Assembly (NCBI RefSeq): GCF_003075045.1
Contig: NZ_QCZD01000001.1
Span: 372,001-436,000, forward strand
From: Maribacter litoralis
GTDB lineage: Bacteria > Bacteroidota > Bacteroidia > Flavobacteriales > Flavobacteriaceae
Length of the DNA: 64,000 bases
Direction: 5' to 3'
Numbering within the stretch: the first letter of the stretch is position 1; the number at the start of each line of letters is the position of its first letter. A model generated the notes under the pieces. The model was not told the DNA's origin, did no database searches, and was given only the letters and a program-made list of their open reading frames with translations. The position numbers were made by a program, and so were the translations under genes. Positions 17,588-24,929 of the stretch are shown here, piece by piece.

Positions 17588-17694
17588 CTAAAAAACTTTT
17601 AACTAACTTATAATTAAATACATACGTAAACTTGTAACAAGTATAGTTTTACATCGTCTTACAGGCAAATCATCAATCAATCAATCAAATCAGT

Positions 17695-18426
17695 ATGAAA
17701 GTTTTAGTGGTCGGCGCCAGTGGTGCCACAGGTAGCCAATTGGTAGCGCAACTTCTTTTGCAACAACACTTTGTAAAAGTTATTGTACGTTCTTCCCATA
17801 AGCTCCCTGAATCATGGAAGAACAATGAGCATCTACAAATTATAACAGCTAGCATTCTTGACCTAAGCGAAAATGAAATGCGGGTAATAGTAAATGATTG
17901 CGATGCAGTGGCATCGTGCCTAGGGCATAATTTAACCTGGAAAGGTATTTACGGGCAACCCAGAAAATTGGTTACCGATGCTACAAAACGCCTATGTGAT
18001 GCCATAAAATCAAATAAATTAGAACGCACTACAAAGTTTGTTCTGATGAATACGACCGGGAATCGAAATCGTGATTTGAACGAACGTATTTCTTTTGCAC
18101 AAAAATTTGTTATTGGTCTGCTTCGCCTATTACTTCCGCCTCATGTAGATAATGAAAAGGCAGCAGATTATCTACGCACCCATATTGGTCAGAATAACAG
18201 AGTCGTTGAATGGGTAGCTGTTAGACCAGACGGATTAATAAATGAAGACCAGGTTAGTGATTATGAAATTTTTCCTTCACCTACACGCAGCGCCATATTT
18301 AATGCCGGTAAAGTGAGCCGTATTAATGTTGCCCATTTTATGGCTGATTTAATCAATAACCATAGTTTATGGAATAAGTGGAAGGGGCAAATGCCGGTTA
18401 TCTATAGTTCATCGCAAGGCAATTAA
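17695..18426 (+). CDS. NAD(P)-binding atypical short-chain dehydrogenase
   Basis: The N-terminus VLVVGASGATGSQLVAQLL has the GxxGxxG nucleotide-binding motif, followed by VIVRSSHKLP, where the Arg suggests NADP preference. The rest follows the NAD(P)H-binding (NmrA/atypical SDR) pattern: DAVASCLGHNLTW, FVLMNTTGNRNRD and EWVAVRPDGLINE. 243 aa. It is followed after 20 bp by a membrane protein gene, so they are likely co-transcribed. The substrate is not evident; such proteins act as reductases or redox sensors. Confidence 0.85.
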   Translation: MKVLVVGASGATGSQLVAQLLLQQHFVKVIVRSSHKLPESWKNNEHLQIITASILDLSENEMRVIVNDCDAVASCLGHNLTWKGIYGQPRKLVTDATKRLCDAIKSNKLERTTKFVLMNTTGNRNRDLNERISFAQKFVIGLLRLLLPPHVDNEKAADYLRTHIGQNNRVVEWVAVRPDGLINEDQVSDYEIFPSPTRSAIFNAGKVSRINVAHFMADLINNHSLWNKWKGQMPVIYSSSQGN

Positions 18427-18446
18427 TTAAACAACATAAAAGTAAG

Positions 18447-19013
18447 ATGAAAAGATTTATAAAACAGTTAGAAAAACAACATTCTGGCAAGAAGGTGCTG
18501 GTGCTTTTTTTACTCACCAATATCGTTTATGCGTATATGCTGTTAGTGACCATTCCCGCAACGATGGCCTTCTCGAACGGATTGCCATTATTGGATATGA
18601 TGCCCGCAGGATATGATATTGAGGTTGTAAACACTCTTTTTCATACTCTAGGAGATATTGGTCGCCAAACGTATCTTACCAAACAACTTCCTGTAGATAT
18701 GATCTATCCATTACTCTTTGCTATTTCCTATGCAGCAGTACTGGCATATTTCCTCACGAAACTACCTAAATTGAACCATAATTACTTATACCTGTGTCTA
18801 TTGCCTATAATTGCCGGTATAGCAGATTATATTGAAAACATCGGTATTATTTCCATGCTGAATGCTTTCCCAACCGTTACAGAAACTTCTGTACATATCA
18901 CAAGCTTATTTTCAGTTATTAAAAGTAGTACTACCACTATTTATTTTTTAATTTTAATAGTCGTCTTGATTATACTTGGTTTACGTAGGTTGAAATCTAG
19001 AAGCAAAAATTAG
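18447..19013 (+). CDS. Polytopic membrane protein of unknown function
   Basis: 188 residues with four predicted transmembrane helices: VLVLFLLTNIVYAYMLLVTI (about 16-38), MIYPLLFAISYAAVLAYFL (about 82-104), LYLCLLPIIAGIADYIENIG (about 112-134) and TIYFLILIVVLIILGL (about 163-182). An acidic pair ADYIEN inside helix 3 is notable for a membrane segment. Basic tails at both ends suggest both termini in the cytoplasm. It follows the SDR gene closely. I recognise no named family. Confidence 0.75.
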   Translation: MKRFIKQLEKQHSGKKVLVLFLLTNIVYAYMLLVTIPATMAFSNGLPLLDMMPAGYDIEVVNTLFHTLGDIGRQTYLTKQLPVDMIYPLLFAISYAAVLAYFLTKLPKLNHNYLYLCLLPIIAGIADYIENIGIISMLNAFPTVTETSVHITSLFSVIKSSTTTIYFLILIVVLIILGLRRLKSRSKN

Positions 19014-19041
19014 CAGCATTAGCAAAACCCAACAACTATCA

Positions 19042-19056
19042 GTAGGAGGGAAGCAC
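19042..19056. repeat. Degenerate copy of the dispersed GTAGGAGGGAAGC repeat
   Basis: The core GTAGGAGGGAAGCA matches the centre of the copies at 24.8, 27.2 and 30.9 kb, but the flanks are not preserved. It is the furthest upstream copy seen in the window. Confidence 0.5.
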
Positions 19057-19113
19057 TAGCCATAAGAACATATATTTATCCTAAAAAGGCTAAAAAGAGT
19101 AAGTACATTACTG

Positions 19114-19121
19114 TAATTTTG
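19114..19121 (+). promoter_or_regulatory. Candidate -7 element TAATTTTG
   Basis: Matches TAnnTTTG, 31 bp before the TTG start of the next gene. No clear -33 element. Confidence 0.35.
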
Positions 19122-19152
19122 TAATTCAGTTACGTTACAAATATTCAAAAGC

Positions 19153-19752
19153 TTGCTAGAAAAAAAAAGACAATTACCCCTAAAACAATTAACAGATGAA
19201 GACCATTTCATTTACTGTTTAGAAGGTGTCGATGATATAGAAACTGAACAACTTACCGAAGCACAACAAAGCTTGGAACAACTCGCCATAAAATTTGGCA
19301 TTGCAAGTATCTACAAAACGTGCGATACTATAGAAGGACTTGAAGATAGCCTAAACGCATTGGTGTTAGATGATCATAATTTTAAGGATTATGAGATTAT
19401 TTATTTAGTAATGCATGGCGAAGCAAATAGTATCTGCTTAAACGACTACTACTATACACTACAGGAAATTGCAGAAATCTTTGAAGGTCGCTTAAAAGGC
19501 AAAATCCTGCATTTTTCAAATGCAAAAATTCTTGACCCAGACGAAGAAGAAGCCCAGTACTTTTTAGATATTACAAACGCCAAAGCCGTTTCTGGCTACG
19601 GAAATGCTTTTAATGGCGTAAGCAGTGCAAATCTTGATAAAGCATTCTTTAACTTGTTTAGAGAAGATGATGATATGTTTGAGGTCGTAGAAGAGCTGCA
19701 CCAAAGGCATTACAATGTCTGTAAAATGTTGGATTTTAGATTGTATTATTAG
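19153..19752 (+). CDS. DUF6642-like protein (caspase-fold-like), catalytic cysteine apparently absent
   Basis: The 199-residue soluble protein starts at TTG 19153; no in-frame ATG occurs before the conserved DHFIYCLEGVDD segment. It follows the caspase/CHAT-like order: strand IIYLVMHGEANSICL (HG dyad, the catalytic His position), then KGKILHFSNAKILDPD where relatives carry a Cys in HFGSC, and AVSGYGNAFNGV. Here the Cys position reads Asn-Ala, so it may be a pseudoprotease. Resemblance to DUF6642 is from memory. It is monocistronic, upstream of the Crp-like gene. Confidence 0.6.
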   Translation: MLEKKRQLPLKQLTDEDHFIYCLEGVDDIETEQLTEAQQSLEQLAIKFGIASIYKTCDTIEGLEDSLNALVLDDHNFKDYEIIYLVMHGEANSICLNDYYYTLQEIAEIFEGRLKGKILHFSNAKILDPDEEEAQYFLDITNAKAVSGYGNAFNGVSSANLDKAFFNLFREDDDMFEVVEELHQRHYNVCKMLDFRLYY

Positions 19753-19840
19753 AGTTGACGATAGCAACAAGTGTATACACACTAATTTTTCTTTATTCTC
19801 AGTTTGCTTTTGTTATCATTAACTAGGGTGATTATTTTAC

Positions 19841-19870
19841 TTGGGTATTTGTTAAAGAAAAGTATTTTTG
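19841..19870 (+). promoter_or_regulatory. Canonical Bacteroidota promoter giving a nearly leaderless crp-like transcript
   Basis: TTG at 19841-19843, a 19-bp spacer and TATTTTTG at 19863-19870 fit the -33/-7 pattern of the main Bacteroidota sigma factor exactly. The ATG of the Crp-like gene is at 19875, so transcription should start at or next to the first codon. Confidence 0.5.
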
Positions 19871-19874
19871 CTTT

Positions 19875-20447
19875 ATGGAAGACCAGTTACAGTTACTAAG
19901 ACAACATTTTGAAGAAATCGTTTCTTTAACTGATGAGGAGTGGAATTTTGTACAATCGCACTTCGAATTTAAAAGTCTTAAAAAACACCAATTCTTAATA
20001 CAATTAGGGCAACCTGTAGACTTTGAATATTGGATTATTAAAGGCTTGGTAAAAGCGTATTCCATAGACGAAAAAGGCAAAGAACATATTCTTCAATTTG
20101 CTATGGAAAACTATTGGGTGAGCGACCATTATGCTTTTCAACATCAAGAACCAGGTACTATTTTTGTGGATTGTCTTGAAGATTCCGAGTTTTTCTGTTT
20201 GTCTTTAGAGAACAGGGAAAAAATTTGTTTTGAAGTCCCTGCCGTTGCCAACTTTTTCAGAATTAAATCGAATCACGGTTACATCAATCTACAGCAAAGA
20301 ATCTTGTCTTTGCTTACAATGACCGCAGAAAGTAGGTATGAGTACCTATTAAACAAACTTCCGAAATTAATACAACGCGTTCCTAAAAAATTAATCGCTT
20401 CCTATTTAGGCGTATCCAGAGAGACTTTAAGTCGTTTTAACAGTTAA
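19875..20447 (+). CDS. Crp/Fnr-family transcriptional regulator
   Basis: 190 residues. The N-terminal cyclic-nucleotide-binding-like beta-roll covers about 20-120 (KKHQFLIQLGQPVDFEYWIIKGLVKAYS, KEHILQFAMENYWVSDHYAF). The C-terminal HTH is short: PKKLIASYLGVSRETLSRF, then ends. There are no cysteines arranged for an FeS cluster, and the phosphate-binding cassette of cAMP binders is not obvious, so the ligand is unknown. A 22-bp palindrome of classical CRP type overlaps its stop codon and precedes the MFS gene, so the regulator probably controls that transporter. Regulators of this type commonly control stress or efflux genes in Bacteroidota. Confidence 0.92.
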   Translation: MEDQLQLLRQHFEEIVSLTDEEWNFVQSHFEFKSLKKHQFLIQLGQPVDFEYWIIKGLVKAYSIDEKGKEHILQFAMENYWVSDHYAFQHQEPGTIFVDCLEDSEFFCLSLENREKICFEVPAVANFFRIKSNHGYINLQQRILSLLTMTAESRYEYLLNKLPKLIQRVPKKLIASYLGVSRETLSRFNS

Positions 20448-20467
20448 AAGTGACCTAAATCACTTTT
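20446..20467. promoter_or_regulatory. CRP/FNR-type operator palindrome
   Basis: AAAAGTGA and TCACTTTT flank a 6-bp centre, giving a perfect 22-bp dyad with the GTGA-N6-TCAC core that CRP-family proteins bind. It overlaps the stop codon of the Crp/Fnr-like gene and lies 99 bp ahead of the MFS start. Confidence 0.65.
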
Positions 20468-20477
20468 CAATATTGAT

Positions 20478-20504
20478 ATACATCACAAAAAATCCGTGAT
20501 GTAT
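20478..20504. repeat. Second dyad upstream of the MFS gene
   Basis: ATACATCAC at 20478-20486 and GTGATGTAT at 20496-20504 are perfect 9-bp arms with a 9-bp centre. It contains the half-site GTGA/TCAC in the opposite spacing to a CRP site, so it may be a second operator or a transcript hairpin. Confidence 0.5.
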
Positions 20505-20565
20505 GTCCTCGCACACCCCTTTGTTTTCATAGAATTTTGTATCGAACAATTAAATACAATGTACT

Positions 20566-21774
20566 ATGAAAACTACAACAATACAGGGCTCCCAAACGGT
20601 AGCCAAAAAGAAGAGTCTACCAGCAGCATTATGGGCATTGACCATAAGTGCATTTGCCATAGGAACAACGGAATTTGTAATTGTAGGTTTATTATCTACC
20701 GTTGCAAGTGACCTAGGCACATCATTAACATCAGCAGGATTATTAGTAAGTCTGTACGCCATTGGTGTTGCCATTGGAGCACCTATTTTAACTGCCTTAA
20801 CAGGTAAAATTCCAAGAAAACAATTATTAATGGGTATTATGTTACTATTTATAATTGGTAACGGATTAGCAGCTATCTCACCAAGTTTTGAGTTGTTGCT
20901 TTTATCAAGAGTTGTAACAGGTTTTGCACACGGTGTATTTTTCTCTATCGGTTCTACTATTGCTGCAAGTTTAGTACCAAAAGACAAAAGGGCAACTGCC
21001 ATTTCTATAATGTTTGCAGGTCTAACGGTAGCCATTGTAACCGGTGTGCCTTTAGGAACATATATCGGTCAGAATTTTGGATGGAGAGCTACTTTTATTG
21101 GTGTTGCTTTATTAGGATTAGTAGGTGCAATAGCTAGTTTGGCTTTGGTTCCTAAAAACATCAAACAATCGGCTCCATTACGACTTATAGATCAATTAAA
21201 AGTGATTAAGAATCCGTCTATTTTATTGGTATTAGCCATTACCGCATTTGGTTATGGTGGTACGTTTGTCACTTTTACCTACTTAACTCCGCTGTTAGAA
21301 GAAGTGACTGGTTTCTCTTCAGATATGACTAGTGTATTTCTTTTAATTTATGGTATTGCCATCGCGATTGGGAATATCATTGGTGGTAAAGTCTCTAACA
21401 ACAAACCAGGCAAAGCCTTATTGGTTATGTTTGCTTTACAAGCCATAGTATTGTTTGTGTTATACTTCACCGCTTCTAGTCAGATTTTTGCTATAGTAAC
21501 CTTGTTTTTTATGGGAATATTAGCCTTTTCAAACGTACCTGCATTGCAATTATACGTGGTGAAAATGGCTGAAAAATACTTACCAGGAACCGAAGATGTA
21601 GCATCTGCCTTAAACATTGCAGCTTTTAACGTTGGTATTGCCATTGGCGCTTATGTAGGCGGAATGGTTGTAGAATCAAGCTTAGGTATTGAAGCGACTC
21701 CTTGGGTAGGTGGTATTCTAGTAATTGTGGGATTCTTGTTAACCTTAGTTTTATTCAGAAAGGAAAAAATATAA
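20566..21774 (+). CDS. MFS drug/sugar exporter, AraJ/YdhP (DHA1) type
   Basis: 402 residues with the 12-helix MFS pattern. The opening LPAALWALTISAFAIGTTEFVIVGLLSTVASDLG is the AraJ/NepI signature (the TTEF segment). The loop 2-3 motif GxLxGKIPRKQLL is present in TALTGKIPRKQLLMG, and the efflux-type motif C region GVPLGTYIGQNFGWRATF is clear. It exports small hydrophobic or sugar-like compounds; the substrate is not determinable. It is preceded by two palindromes adjoining the Crp/Fnr-like gene and followed by a luciferase-like oxidoreductase. A start at 20566 gives a short polar N-terminus as usual. Confidence 0.93.
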   Translation: MKTTTIQGSQTVAKKKSLPAALWALTISAFAIGTTEFVIVGLLSTVASDLGTSLTSAGLLVSLYAIGVAIGAPILTALTGKIPRKQLLMGIMLLFIIGNGLAAISPSFELLLLSRVVTGFAHGVFFSIGSTIAASLVPKDKRATAISIMFAGLTVAIVTGVPLGTYIGQNFGWRATFIGVALLGLVGAIASLALVPKNIKQSAPLRLIDQLKVIKNPSILLVLAITAFGYGGTFVTFTYLTPLLEEVTGFSSDMTSVFLLIYGIAIAIGNIIGGKVSNNKPGKALLVMFALQAIVLFVLYFTASSQIFAIVTLFFMGILAFSNVPALQLYVVKMAEKYLPGTEDVASALNIAAFNVGIAIGAYVGGMVVESSLGIEATPWVGGILVIVGFLLTLVLFRKEKI

Positions 21775-21820
21775 TACGAATAGGTACATACATAATTAAA
21801 GGCATTTCTTAATGCTAAAT

Positions 21821-21856
21821 AATTCATCAGGTGTTTTAACAGATACCTGATGAATT
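21821..21856. repeat. Perfect 12-bp inverted repeat ahead of the luciferase-like gene
   Basis: AATTCATCAGGT and ACCTGATGAATT are exact complements with a 12-bp loop. The 3' arm ends 13 bp before the ATG at 21870 and is followed by TTAAAAAA rather than a T-run, so it is not a typical terminator. It may be an operator or a stem sequestering the ribosome binding region. Confidence 0.65.
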
Positions 21857-21869
21857 TAAAAAACACACT

Positions 21870-22829
21870 ATGAATCCATTTGATAAACTATACAAACCAG
21901 GTAAAATGACACTTGGTATAGAGTTTCCTTTAGATAACGATTGGTCAACCGAAGGAAATTGCAAACGCTTGGAAGATAACAGACCTTTCGGAGTTCCAGA
22001 TATCTCCAATCATTTAGCCTTAGCACAACAAATTGACGAAGCAGGATTCGCAGCCTTATGGATGCGAGATGTTCCGGTGTACGACCCTAACTTTGGTGAT
22101 GGTGCACAATTATTCGATACGCTTCCATATTTGGGCTATTTATCTGCAGCTACCAAAAACATTTTGTTGGGTACAGCTGCCATAGTATTACCATTACAAC
22201 AACCTATAAAATTAGCGAAAGCTGCTGCTACCATAGAAAATTTAAGTGATGGCAGACTATTGTTAGGCTTGGGTTTGGGAGACAGACCTGTGGAGTTCCC
22301 AATGTATAATATCGACTATAAAAAAAGGCCTGAAATCTTTAGACAAAATCTTGATATCATCAAAGAAGCTTGGAAAACAAATAGCAATTTAAAATCTAAA
22401 TATGATTTTTTAACTAGTGGTATTGAAGTCTATCCTAAACCGAAAAAAAATATTCCGCTTGTAGTAGCAGGTCATTCCGGACAAAGTATCAATTGGATCG
22501 CAAAAAACGCACAAGCTTGGTTTAACTACCCAAGACCTGTTGCCGAAACTTTGGAAAACAGAAAATACTGGTGTAATGCGTTGTATGATGAAGATCAAGC
22601 AGCAAAACCTTATATTTCGGCTATACATTTAAACCTATCAAAAGACGACAATGCAACTTTTAAACCACAGCGTTTTGGAGGTACGGTAGGCATTAATCAT
22701 CTTACCGAATATTTAAAGTCCTATGAAAATGTAGGAGTCAACCATATGGCTATCAACCTAAGAAAGTCTGAAACTCCCGTAAGTGAGGCTATTGCTAAAA
22801 TTGAGGAGGTTGTGTTACCGGAGTTTTAA
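21870..22829 (+). CDS. Luciferase-like flavin oxidoreductase (LLM class, BA3436 type)
   Basis: A TIM-barrel FMN/F420-type monooxygenase of 319 residues. Family features: GKMTLGIEFPLDNDW at the N-terminus, LAQQIDEAGFAALWMRDVPVYDP, NILLGTAAIVLPLQQPIKLAKAAATIENLSDGR-like segment and LLGLGLGDRPVEF, then 'IPLVVAGHSGQSINWIAKNA'. These match the luciferase-type oxidoreductase subgroup that lacks the long insertion of true bacterial luciferase. No luxCDE genes are nearby, so light emission is not implied. It probably oxidises or reduces a small compound handled by the adjacent exporter. Separated by 95 bp containing a strong hairpin. Confidence 0.9.
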   Translation: MNPFDKLYKPGKMTLGIEFPLDNDWSTEGNCKRLEDNRPFGVPDISNHLALAQQIDEAGFAALWMRDVPVYDPNFGDGAQLFDTLPYLGYLSAATKNILLGTAAIVLPLQQPIKLAKAAATIENLSDGRLLLGLGLGDRPVEFPMYNIDYKKRPEIFRQNLDIIKEAWKTNSNLKSKYDFLTSGIEVYPKPKKNIPLVVAGHSGQSINWIAKNAQAWFNYPRPVAETLENRKYWCNALYDEDQAAKPYISAIHLNLSKDDNATFKPQRFGGTVGINHLTEYLKSYENVGVNHMAINLRKSETPVSEAIAKIEEVVLPEF

Positions 22830-23315
22830 TCTGTATAAAATATATTACTAAATAATATTTAAGTTATTTTAAATGACCGTCTACATTTACATAGTTACTA
22901 TAATATTCCACGTTATGTAACTTTGCTTTGGGGAAAAGCTTTTTACAACTCAAATTTTATTTAATTTTTTTCTTCACGCATGTTTTTTTAAAAATATAAT
23001 GGAATACCCTTTTCCCGAAGCGACGATAGGAGTGAAGTAGTCATGCCTGCCTACGAGCAGGCAATTATATGAAATGGGATGAATAGTACTATTTAGATAT
23101 CCTTTATAGATGTGAAAATTTTACCAAAACCATATTATTTCTATTTTATTGAACATAGTTCACAATTTTCATCGTGATTTATTGTTATAATCCGACCAAG
23201 CTTACTGAGAAATGATAATTTATCTTAGAATAGCTAGGTTCATACCCTTGTTTGGATTTAATTATTTAAACGCTATTTTTATTCGAGAGTTTTCTTTACA
23301 AGTAATAAAATTAAT
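22830..23315. other. Non-coding gap with composite repeat block
   Basis: 486 bp with no credible gene. It opens the accessory region. Two conserved parts recur near 27.1 kb: the motif around 22897-22949 (CGTTATGTAACTT, then GCTTTGG and AAAAGC) and the GGAATAC...CGACGATAGGAG element at 22999-23080. Confidence 0.6.
22999..23080. repeat. Dispersed repeat copy with hairpin
   Basis: Begins GGAATACCCTTTT and contains CGACGATAGGAGTGAAG, related to copies at 24.8, 27.2 and 30.9 kb. Unlike the others it includes a perfect stem, TGCCTGC (23044-23050) and GCAGGCA (23057-23063) with a CTACGA loop, as in flavobacterial REP-like elements. Confidence 0.65.
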
Positions 23316-24734
23316 ATGAGATTATATCTACCTGTTATTTCAAATTTCAAAGCAGATTTATTTTTGCTATTAACGTTTATGATATTTATTTCTTCGTGCA
23401 CCAAAGAAGATGAAGAGCCTAGTGCCGTGGCTTGTTTGAACATACTTGAAAGCACTATCTATGCAGGAGAAACGATTGAAATTCAAAATTGTTCTGAAAA
23501 TGCTAATGAATTTACATATACACTCAATGGCACTAATATAGAGCTAGAAGAACTCCAATCTAGAAAACATAACCCAGGAAATTATACTCTGGTTTTAGAG
23601 GCTGTTGGAAATAATGGGAAACCTAGTCTTTATAACACAGAATTTATTGTTCGTCCGTGGTATGAGTCATATTATTATCCAGAGGAATTTAATTCAAATA
23701 CGAGGCTATTGAGCTTTGGAAATAATCCGGTCCGTGAAAAATTGTATGCCATATATAGAGACTTTGATGCTGAAAAATACTATTACGCTGAAATATCGGA
23801 GAACTTAGAAATTTCAAAACTAGAGATTAACAGTAATCAAAAAAATGCATATAGAGCAATATGTAGTTTTGAAGATGACGGTGTAGTTTATATTGATTTA
23901 ATAGATGTAACGGCTGTAACAATAGAGAGAAACAATCATAGCTTAAATGTTGCTACTGGTTTTTCTGAACCCCCATCTATCGAGTTGGTTAATTATGATT
24001 TTGACATAGGATATACAACACTTGATGGTATTGAGTATTCGGTTGGGGCAAATTTTGAAAATAGCGATGGTAATAGAAAATATATCCCCGCCATTAATAA
24101 ATTTGAAAACGGTAGAGCTACCACAATCAAAGAATTTGATTTTGGGGAGAAAAGCGGCGTAATAGGAAATATTATACCTCATAAAGGTGGATATTTAGCA
24201 TATTCCAGCTCTTTTGATTTATTGTGGGATACCGACGTATTTGATGTTCTTAACCAAAAAACCATATTGCTCGAATTAGATACCAATTTTAATCTTATTA
24301 AATCGATTGAATTATCTCAATTAGGAGAAAATTTATACGGCAATATGGCATCTTATAATGCTCCATTTCATCTGTTAAGATTACCCGACGATAAAATTTT
24401 AGTTTATGGAATGAGCTCATTGCGTATTCTTGATAATGACCTAAATATAGTAAGAGAAGAATTATTAGAAGGTAACTCCTTACAAGCCGTACTTCTTTTT
24501 GATGACGCCATTGTATTATCTACTTATAAATTTATTAAAAAATTAGACTATAATGGTGACTTAATTGCCGAATTTGATTACAATCATGGTTCTGTACATG
24601 GCATATTTCCTTACAAAGGAAATATTATTTTTATGTCTAATCTGTCATATCACTTGACTGCCGACCCATTTTTAGGGACTTTCTTTATAGGAACGCTTGA
24701 CAAAGACCTCAACTTAATTCTTCCAACTCAATAA
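23316..24734 (+). CDS. Secreted lipoprotein with PKD-like domain and propeller-like C-terminal part
   Basis: An SPII signal with lipobox ISSC (about residues 12-29) gives a surface or periplasmic lipoprotein. Residues about 35-110 look like a beta-sandwich of PKD/Ig type: ESTIYAGETIEIQN, then FTYTLNGTNIELEE and HNPGNYTLVLEAVGNNG. The remaining 350 residues repeat the pattern of a beta-propeller (FGNNPVREKLYAI, PHKGGYLAYSSS, LLRLPDDKILVYG, PYKGNIIFMSN). 472 aa. The family is unnamed to me. It is monocistronic inside the repeat-rich accessory region; function unknown. Confidence 0.7.
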   Translation: MRLYLPVISNFKADLFLLLTFMIFISSCTKEDEEPSAVACLNILESTIYAGETIEIQNCSENANEFTYTLNGTNIELEELQSRKHNPGNYTLVLEAVGNNGKPSLYNTEFIVRPWYESYYYPEEFNSNTRLLSFGNNPVREKLYAIYRDFDAEKYYYAEISENLEISKLEINSNQKNAYRAICSFEDDGVVYIDLIDVTAVTIERNNHSLNVATGFSEPPSIELVNYDFDIGYTTLDGIEYSVGANFENSDGNRKYIPAINKFENGRATTIKEFDFGEKSGVIGNIIPHKGGYLAYSSSFDLLWDTDVFDVLNQKTILLELDTNFNLIKSIELSQLGENLYGNMASYNAPFHLLRLPDDKILVYGMSSLRILDNDLNIVREELLEGNSLQAVLLFDDAIVLSTYKFIKKLDYNGDLIAEFDYNHGSVHGIFPYKGNIIFMSNLSYHLTADPFLGTFFIGTLDKDLNLILPTQ

Positions 24735-24810
24735 AGTTTATTCTTGCCGGTTTCTGTGAATTTTGCTTATTCGTATCGTTAAATTTTAAAAGATTCTCAA
24801 TCTTTTAAAA

Positions 24811-24873
24811 TATTCCGTTTATACGAGCCGACGCTAGGAGGGGAATGTAATGTTTGTGGAATGGAATATTATT
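24811..24873. repeat. Dispersed repeat copy
   Basis: TATTCCGTTTATACGAGCCG followed by ACGCTAGGAGGGGAATGTAATG and GTGGAATGG. It shares the TAGGAGGG core and the flanking GGAAT half with the copies at 27.2 and 30.9 kb. It lies between the lipoprotein and WG-repeat genes. Confidence 0.65.
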
Positions 24874-24929
24874 TGAAAATTATCGTTCTATAAATCAATT
24901 GCCTTAATCTTTAAATAAATTAATGAATT

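Noticed and set aside
20550..21035. Open frame antisense to the MFS gene
   Set aside because: Shadow of a clear transporter frame; no start or family features.
21870..22829. Bacterial luciferase for light production
   Set aside because: No luxCDE genes nearby, and the sequence belongs to the broad luciferase-like flavin enzyme class.
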